The notes under the pieces were generated by a model. The model was not told the origin of the DNA. It did not search any database and was given only the letters and a program-made list of their open reading frames with translations. From Lachnospiraceae bacterium (GTDB lineage Bacteria; Bacillota; Clostridia; Lachnospirales; Lachnospiraceae): 64,000 nucleotides of DNA. Below, piece by piece: positions 59,083 to 64,000 of this stretch. Where the stretch lies: contig CABJAW010000014.1 of the NCBI GenBank assembly GCA_902363665.1, positions 1-64,000 of the forward strand, given 5' to 3'. The position numbers and the translations under genes were made by a program. Position 1 is the first letter of the stretch. The number at the start of each line of letters is the position of its first letter.

Positions 59083-59847
59083 TTATATATGAATTTGGAA
59101 ATCCTGAAACTTAAACAATCCATTTCCCTGTTTGAGTTTTCCGGCTCTCTCTAATTGTGCAAATCCGGCTTCAATATCGGCTATCAAAGAAACGGGAATA
59201 TCCAACTGATGGTGTCCGGGCAGAACTTTTTTTATATTGTATTTCCGTATTCGCCTTATAGATTGATAGAATAGCTTCGGGTCGGTAGTTGGGTAAAATG
59301 CGTCCAGGCTTCCCTTGTATATCAAATCCCCGGAATACAAATAGTTTCGTTCTGGTTCGTAAAAGCAACAATGTCCGGGAGAATGTCCCGGCGTGTGAAC
59401 AACTTGAATTTCCCGCCCGCCTAAATTTAGAAAATCGCCATCGTGTAAAATTCTTTGTGGGATACCTTGAAAAATCTGATAAGCGTTAATATCAAAATCT
59501 CTTGGAAAATCACAAGGAAGCCTTGTCAAATTATTCTTCACAACTTGCAATGGTATCGGAAACCTGACCGATAACCAGTCCTTTTCCGCTTCATGTACGG
59601 CGATATTATCAAAATACTTATGCCCGCCAATGTGATCCCAATGAACATGAGTTGTAACTGTCATAACAGGCAGCTTTGTCAGAGAGTCCACAATTTTTCT
59701 GATGTTGGAAACGCCTAAACCTGTATCAATGAGAATAGCATATTTTTCCCCACATAATAGATAACAATGTGTTTCTTCCCAGTGCTTGTATTCGCTAATA
59801 GAGAATGTATCACGGTCTATTTGCTCAATGGTAAACCAATTATCCAT
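59083..59847 (-). CDS. MBL-fold metallo-hydrolase (cargo)
   Basis: 254 aa. The dinuclear metal motif HVHWDHIGGH (about 67-76), then HTPGHSPGHCCFY, SGDLIYKG and LPGHHQ complete the glyoxalase II-like ligand set. It could hydrolyse a thioester, lactone or other small substrate. Lower G+C than the mobilization genes around it marks it as cargo, together with the NTF2-like gene. Confidence 0.88.
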   Translation of the reverse strand: MDNWFTIEQIDRDTFSISEYKHWEETHCYLLCGEKYAILIDTGLGVSNIRKIVDSLTKLPVMTVTTHVHWDHIGGHKYFDNIAVHEAEKDWLSVRFPIPLQVVKNNLTRLPCDFPRDFDINAYQIFQGIPQRILHDGDFLNLGGREIQVVHTPGHSPGHCCFYEPERNYLYSGDLIYKGSLDAFYPTTDPKLFYQSIRRIRKYNIKKVLPGHHQLDIPVSLIADIEAGFAQLERAGKLKQGNGLFKFQDFQIHI

Positions 59848-59881
59848 TCCGCATAATTACCTCCAGCAACTGAATTTCCAG

Positions 59882-60301
59882 TTAAAACCACTTTGCATTT
59901 TCATCTCTGAAATGTGGTATATTGCCATCTTTATAAGGGTCATACCGATTTTCGTTACAACCAAATTCTTTTAAGAGAGCAATCTTGCCATCTGGCGTCC
60001 ATTCTATCAGTGACATTCCATCAAACGCTTCTACGTTACCGGCGTCCATCTTATTTTTGAAATACCATTCAACAATGGTTTGATTGCCTTTATGGAAAAA
60101 TTGCTTGATGTCCCATTGCAAGACAGTTCCACGGGTATTCCATTCCTCAAACCAAAGTTTTATTTTCTTGGAGCCGTGGTACTCTGGCCCCCAACTTTCA
60201 ATATATACGGCATTATCAGAAAATACATTAAATATACCCAAATCTTTTTTTGCAAGCCACATATCAAACCAAAGTCTGATAATTTTTTCTCTATTGTCCA
60301 T
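59882..60301 (-). CDS. SnoaL/NTF2-like protein (cargo)
   Basis: 139 aa. DNREKIIRLWFDMWLAKKDL, then FSDNAVYIESWGPEYHGSKK and QTIVEWYFKNKMDAGNVEAF fit the cone-shaped alpha+beta barrel that binds small hydrophobic ligands. Next to the MBL hydrolase and a regulator, it may take part in resistance to or modification of a small molecule. This is inference only. Confidence 0.8.
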   Translation of the reverse strand: MDNREKIIRLWFDMWLAKKDLGIFNVFSDNAVYIESWGPEYHGSKKIKLWFEEWNTRGTVLQWDIKQFFHKGNQTIVEWYFKNKMDAGNVEAFDGMSLIEWTPDGKIALLKEFGCNENRYDPYKDGNIPHFRDENAKWF

Positions 60302-60319
60302 TTCGCAGCGCCTTCCTTG

Positions 60320-60544
60320 TCAATTTAATTTTTCAGCGTCTTTGTCCTGCTCTAATTCAATTACATCCAAAATGCCACAATTCAGGGCTTCGCAGATACG
60401 AACCAGCGTTTCCATGCTGATGTTTTTGCCTTTACCCATGTTGGCAATCATATTTGTGGTAAGACCGGCGGCAATCCGCAAGTCCTCTTTCCTCATATTG
60501 CGCTCAACCAGCGTGTGCCAGAGGGGGTTATAGCTTATGTGCAT
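60320..60544 (-). CDS. Cro/C1-type HTH regulator (YozG-like)
   Basis: 74 aa (AGGAGGATAA upstream). PLWHTLVERNMRKEDLRIAA, then NMIANMGKGKNISMETLVRI cover the HTH. It is clearly related to the regulator at 16.3-16.6 kb. It probably regulates the NTF2/MBL cargo behind it. The gap 60545-60680 holds the right attachment region. Confidence 0.85.
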   Translation of the reverse strand: MHISYNPLWHTLVERNMRKEDLRIAAGLTTNMIANMGKGKNISMETLVRICEALNCGILDVIELEQDKDAEKLN

Positions 60545-60615
60545 TTATCCTCCTGCCTTTCTCCCGGTTCCGGGGTTTCTGTTCCCATTATATCAAAGTT
60601 CTTGCTATTCCACAA

Positions 60616-60629
60616 ATATTTCTTGACAC
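60616..60629. repeat. subterminal inverted repeat, right copy
   Basis: ATATTTCTTGACAC on the + strand, matching the left copy at 50054-50067 in inverse orientation. Confidence 0.55.
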
Positions 60630-60680
60630 AACCGCCGGTTCCGTCTGGATTGTGCTTTTCCTTTCTTTTCTTGATTACAT

Positions 60681-60839
60681 CTACTTAGCCATAAGCTGCT
60701 TCATGCCTTGGGATTTGGCACCGGGGTTGTCGTTGCCGTAGCCCTCCAGCAGGTTGATGGCTCCCCAGATGCCGAGACCGGCACCGAGAGCTACGACGAG
60801 GGTCTGCAGTACGGTGACTGCGCTGTTGAAAAATGCCAT
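60681..60839 (-). pseudogene. 5' half of a maff2 gene
   Basis: 52 codons from the ATG at 60839 (AAGGAGG upstream): MAFFNSAVTVLQTLVVALGA, INLLEGYGNDNPGAKSQG, then MKQLMAK and stop. Maff2 proteins are small membrane components of the conjugation module. The last residues GMKQLMA are shared with the 3' half at 49930-50010, marking the insertion point of the 10.7-kb element. Confidence 0.85.
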
Positions 60840-60973
60840 AAATGTATACCTCCTTGTTTTTTGCGCCCATTCGGGCTGAAAATGAGATTGTCTTTTTTGC
60901 TCTTTGCATGTGCACCTGCAAAGAATATAAAAAATAGCCAGGGCAGATTTTTTCATCCGTCCCGGCTATGTAA

Positions 60974-60993
60974 ACAGGCAGTATTCACTGCCT
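60974..60993. repeat. 8-bp hairpin
   Basis: CAGGCAGT-ATTC-ACTGCCTG. Together with a TAGCC/GGCTA stem just to its left, it lies between maff2 and the next conjugative-element gene; probably a terminator or processing structure. Confidence 0.5.
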
Positions 60994-61009
60994 GCATGCT
61001 TTTGGAGTT

Positions 61010-61423
61010 TTATCTGGCAACGTCCTGATGCCTGAAGGCTTTCCAGGAAGGCTTCGCTGCCGCAGTTTCTTCCTTCCGGTCAGATAGGTCCGAGAGGACA
61101 GAGCCTCTGGATCTATCCTTGTAGGGTTCCATCAGAGCCTTCAGCTCCGCATTGGTCACTTCTCTGGTCTCGCGTCCCCAGATCGGCTGACCGGCATCAT
61201 CGATTCCATTCTTTACAGAACGGGAAAGGCGGGTCATTCCGTCCTCAGGGAGCTTCATCCAGACACCCTTGCCGAACTTGTTTTCATGGATCATCTTCGG
61301 GGAGATCACAAAGGTCTCCCAGGGACGGGTATCCGCCTTATCCGGATTCGGAATACTGACTTCTACCAGTTCTTTGCCGTTCCTGGAAATAAACGGATCT
61401 CCCACAAAACCCTTCTCTGACAT
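61010..61423 (-). CDS. conjugative-element protein of unknown function
   Basis: 137 aa. MSEKGFVGDPFISRNGKELV and VSIPNPDKADTRPWETFVIS look like an OB- or SSB-like beta domain. A charged C-terminus ends AFRHQDVAR. It directly precedes maff2 on the same strand, a place in Tn1549-like elements occupied by transfer-associated genes. No catalytic motif is seen and the family is not recognised with certainty. Confidence 0.6.
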   Translation of the reverse strand: MSEKGFVGDPFISRNGKELVEVSIPNPDKADTRPWETFVISPKMIHENKFGKGVWMKLPEDGMTRLSRSVKNGIDDAGQPIWGRETREVTNAELKALMEPYKDRSRGSVLSDLSDRKEETAAAKPSWKAFRHQDVAR

Positions 61424-61820
61424 TTCTTTATCCTCTTTTCTTTGAAATATGAAAGAAAAATTATCCCTTCATATAACGAAACGCTCAGAGCATGTTTTAC
61501 AGTGGTCAAAAGCAAATTTTTTTACTTTTTTTCTTACGAGTCTTCTTGCGAGTTTTTTTTAATGCCACTCGTACGAAACTCGTAACATTAGATTTCTGCA
61601 TTTATCCTAAAATTAAGTAAAAGAAAAAGAGCATATGGAATTGAATCCATACACTCTATGATTACTGGAACTTTATTTCATTTTAATTCAACAAACTTTT
61701 GTTTATCTCGTTCTTAAGTTCATCTTTATTCTCGTATGTTCTCACTATCGGAATCGTACTCTGTCTGTTCTACATAATCTGCGGAACAGTCTCGTTTGTA
61801 CGGATAAAAAAATAAACTGA

Positions 61821-61854
61821 GCCACGGCTGTTCCAACACGAAATCAGCCGTGGC
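61821..61854. terminator. terminator hairpin in the 61424-61918 gap
   Basis: GCCACGGCTG (61821-61830) pairs with CAGCCGTGGC (61845-61854). T-rich sequence lies on both sides. It probably terminates the leftward ATPase gene. The rest of the gap is A/T-rich, with a repeated ACTCGTA/TACGAGT motif near 61.54-61.58 kb and no gene. Confidence 0.75.
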
Positions 61855-61918
61855 CTTATTTATATCATTTCACTCTTTTTTGAAATAGAACAACACCACA
61901 GCAACAACTCAAATCGAC

Positions 61919-63172
61919 TTAAAATTCCAGACTATTCGCATTCAGCAAGAAATACTTCATTCCCATGATGACAAAACCTTCATCATTTCTCCAAGGCTTT
62001 TTGCTGCCATTTACAATGACGATCTTCTTGAAAGAGTCCGGGATATTACGCAGAGAATTGAACTCCTGCGTCTGTTTTTCTTCCGAAGTCATGTCATATA
62101 CAACCTGGATATAGTATCTCTGGTTTCCTTGATTCACCACAAAGTCAACCTCCAACTGCTTACGAACACGTTTGCCCTCTTTATCCTTATCGAAGATATC
62201 CACGACACCCACATCAACATTGTAGCCACGGATCAGCAGCTCGTTATAAACAATGTTCTCCATGATATGAGTAGGCTCCTGCTGTCTGAAATTCAGACGT
62301 GCATTTCTCAGTCCCAGATCAGTAAAGTAGTATTTCAGATTTGCACCGATATACTTTCTGCCCTTAATATCGTATCGGCTTGCCTTGGAAATCAAAAAGG
62401 CATCTGTCAAATGGTCGATATGCTTGGAGATGGTTTTATTAGCATAAGTCATCTGGCGCTCACTGGCAAATGTATTGGCAATCTTTGAAGGGTTGGTCGG
62501 TGCGCCAATTGCAGATGCAAGCACATCAACCAAAATCCCAATCTCACCCACGTTCTGAATCTTATTTCTTTCAATAACATCCCTCAGATAGACATTTGCA
62601 AAGATGTTCTTCAGATAGTCCGCTTTCTGTCGTTCGCTCTGGAAACTTACGATCTGCGGCAATCCTCCGTAGATCATGTAGTCATCCCATGCATCATCAT
62701 AATCGCCGTCATAGACAGAATAAAACTCTGCAAAGGAGAGAGGATAGATTCTAATCTCATCACCTCTGCCACGGAACTCGGTCACAATGTCGCTGGACAG
62801 GAACTTGGAATTACTTCCGGTGACATACACATCAATATTGCTCATGCGGAGCAGGCTGTTCAGCACTTCCTCAAATTGTGACATAAACTGCACTTCATCA
62901 AGAAGCAGATAGTATTTGCCATCGTCTTTCATGGCATCTTTGATGTACTTGAAACACACCTTAGGATCTCTTAGTTCCTCATTTTCAATACCGTCCAATG
63001 CAATCTCAATAATATGATCAACATCAATGCCGTTCTCCAGTAAGTATCTCTTAAAGATGGTAAACAGCAAAAAGGATTTGCCACATCTACGAATGCCGGT
63101 AATCACCTTTATCATTCCATTATCTTTTCGCTCGATCAGCTGCTTTAGGTAAGCGTCTCTTTTAATCTCCAT
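61919..63172 (-). CDS. DUF4143-type AAA ATPase
   Basis: About 417 aa. Walker A ITGIRRCGKSFLLFTI, Walker B YYLLLDEVQFM and sensor DVYVTGSNSKFLS. A helical part with YPLSFAEFYSVYD and YGGLPQIV follows, then the C-terminal DUF4143 domain with a nuclease-like end (KQLEVDFVVNQG, YYIQVVYDM). The family is very common in gut Firmicutes; its function is unproven, and a mobile or addiction role has been suggested. The start at 63172 is chosen for GGGGAG spacing; ATG at 63175 is equally possible. Confidence 0.85.
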   Translation of the reverse strand: MEIKRDAYLKQLIERKDNGMIKVITGIRRCGKSFLLFTIFKRYLLENGIDVDHIIEIALDGIENEELRDPKVCFKYIKDAMKDDGKYYLLLDEVQFMSQFEEVLNSLLRMSNIDVYVTGSNSKFLSSDIVTEFRGRGDEIRIYPLSFAEFYSVYDGDYDDAWDDYMIYGGLPQIVSFQSERQKADYLKNIFANVYLRDVIERNKIQNVGEIGILVDVLASAIGAPTNPSKIANTFASERQMTYANKTISKHIDHLTDAFLISKASRYDIKGRKYIGANLKYYFTDLGLRNARLNFRQQEPTHIMENIVYNELLIRGYNVDVGVVDIFDKDKEGKRVRKQLEVDFVVNQGNQRYYIQVVYDMTSEEKQTQEFNSLRNIPDSFKKIVIVNGSKKPWRNDEGFVIMGMKYFLLNANSLEF

Positions 63173-63191
63173 CATTACGCTCCCCCTTTCC

Positions 63192-63292
63192 GTGCATCTG
63201 CACACTTTTTAGTAATGAGATTCCATCACAGAACGACCTGAATTTCAATATGTATTCCCATTTTATGTGCATCTACACACTTTTATGTAATG
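63192..63292. promoter_or_regulatory. direct repeat pair upstream of the DUF4143 ATPase
   Basis: GTGCATCTGCACACTTTTT-AGTAATG (63192-63217) and GTGCATCTACACACTTTT-ATGTAATG (63267-63292) are about 90 percent identical, 75 bp apart, just before the start codon. Each contains the dyad GTGCAxxTGCAC-like core. Candidate operator or autoregulatory sites. Confidence 0.5.
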
Positions 63293-63483
63293 TTGATAAA
63301 TATATTTTCAGATTTTTTTGATTGCAGTGTCTATAATCGACTACTCCAATCGTTATTATAGGTAAACAACAAAAAGAAGATGGTTCCGATGTTTCATTAA
63401 ATATGTTCGTTAGTCTTTTACGCAAAGGATTCTATCTCCTCTGCGCCCTAATGCTTTTCGGATTCAGTTCAACAAACTTGAAT

Positions 63484-63861
63484 TTATCGTCTTGTTCCAT
63501 TCTTATCAAAATTCTTTTTTAATGCTATTTCTGTTAGGAGAATAGACCCAATTAAAGGAATAAGTTGAACCCCACAGATAATTCCTCCTATACTCCCAAC
63601 ACAATCTTCATTTTTTCCAATCACTAAAAGCATGAAGATTACTGTTATCGGCAACATAACCATTCCACAGACATACCAGACTTTACCACAATATTTATGA
63701 GCAAATTCCCATGTGTCTTTGTTCTTCATAGACATCGAAGTCCGATATCCAAATACTGAATTTATTTCCTTGGGAGCCTTTTTCATAAAATATCTTCCGA
63801 AACCAATCATCGTAAATGGAAGAAGCAAATCCATAATCAACATAAAAATCCAAAACCCCAT
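63484..63861 (-). CDS. SdpI-family membrane protein
   Basis: 125 aa (AAAGGAGG upstream). Three membrane helices and the hallmark INSVFGYRTSMSMKNKDTWE with FAHKYCGKVW. SdpI in Bacillus protects cells against the SdpC killing factor and also signals. Whether this member is an immunity protein is unknown. Confidence 0.85.
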   Translation of the reverse strand: MGFWIFMLIMDLLLPFTMIGFGRYFMKKAPKEINSVFGYRTSMSMKNKDTWEFAHKYCGKVWYVCGMVMLPITVIFMLLVIGKNEDCVGSIGGIICGVQLIPLIGSILLTEIALKKNFDKNGTRR

Positions 63862-63915
63862 CGTAAACCTCCTTTACTACAACTCCCGATTTTCTCAATT
63901 CTCCAAACTGGAATT

Positions 63916-64000
63916 TCATAAACGCATTTGCTTCTTAAACGCAAACATTCCCTCATTGCCATCACCGACAAAATCGTCCGGTGTATCCGGCATAGGATGT
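63916..64000 (-). CDS. C-terminal end of a gene cut by the window edge
   Basis: The minus-strand frame open to the right edge encodes PDTPDDFVGDGNEGMFAFKK and stops at 63916. It is too short to identify. Confidence 0.5.
   Translation of the reverse strand, partial: HPMPDTPDDFVGDGNEGMFAFKKQMRL

Larger units (their letters stand above)
49994..60707 (-). mobile_element. integrative mobilizable element inserted in maff2
   Basis: About 10.7 kb with higher G+C than its flanks. Its ends are marked by an imperfect 20-bp direct repeat (GCCATGAGCTGTTTCATACC at 49994-50013 and GCCATAAGCTGCTTCATGCC at 60688-60707), both inside maff2 codons. Internally, an inverted pair ATATTTCTTGACAC lies 40-60 bp from each end (50054-50067 and 60616-60629). 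It encodes a large serine recombinase at one end, a MobA/MobL relaxase, a RepA_N-like protein, primase and VapE proteins, but no mating-pore genes. It would therefore be mobilised by a helper. Confidence 0.85.

Noticed and set aside
49994..60707. Full conjugative element
   Set aside because: Only relaxase, replication and recombinase genes are present; no VirB4, VirD4 or mating-pore genes, so it is mobilizable rather than self-transmissible.

Overview
The window looks like a chromosomal segment from a Lachnospiraceae-type Clostridium. The evidence is strong AGGAGG ribosome sites, sigma-A promoters with 17-bp spacers, an MsmK-type sugar ABC ATPase, a sporulation-lineage D,D-carboxypeptidase, a LytTR/GHKL signalling pair, and Maff2/CD1107/TopB fragments of Tn1549-like conjugative elements. 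No species can be named from sequence alone.

0-11 kb is ordered, core-like DNA. It holds the promoter and leader of an rRNA operon running off the left edge, tRNA-Ser(GCU), msmK, a DEDD exonuclease, an atypical tyrosine recombinase, dacF, a secreted beta-propeller protein and the LytTR/GHKL pair. A near-perfect ParB/Spo0J parS site follows directly after that pair. An rrn leader next to parS suggests an origin-proximal position.

11-36 kb is a patchwork of small detoxification or metabolic genes (two VOC proteins, an MBL hydrolase, YaiI, peptide deformylase, a monooxygenase), broken genes (ssb, GNAT, parB, a CDP-alcohol phosphatidyltransferase, an integrase tail, transposases), hairpin-rich non-coding DNA, and a duplicated LURP-one-like gene. 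28.5-34.3 kb is a coherent membrane operon: phospholipase-D protein, two-component system, FUSC exporter, CDP-alcohol phosphatidyltransferase (frameshifted) and hydrolase.

36-50 kb is a defence-rich island built on conjugative-element debris. An excisionase gene is followed by an AAA-ATPase/subtilisin pair (IetAS-like). Next comes an intact IS66 element with an 8-bp target duplication, nested inside an older IS66 that is itself fused in frame to a topB remnant. Then comes an uncharacterised two-gene membrane operon (glycine-zipper membrane protein plus a nuclease-like membrane protein), a CD1107/DUF4366 remnant, and an RloA ATPase whose RloB partner is cut after 29 codons.

50-60.7 kb is a GC-richer integrative mobilizable element: large serine recombinase, TnpW-like protein, VapE, CHC2 primase, MobA/MobL relaxase, RepA_N-like protein and a cargo set. 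It has split a maff2 gene, whose two halves lie exactly at its ends. Beyond it are one more conjugative-element gene, a DUF4143 ATPase with a repeated upstream motif, an SdpI-like protein and the end of a gene cut by the window.

The best candidate for an undescribed system is the 45.0-47.8 kb two-gene membrane operon. The next most interesting are the MerR-type operator in front of the orphan MGMT-like gene, the nested IS66/topB fusion, the maff2-splitting element, and the families of mini-hairpins.
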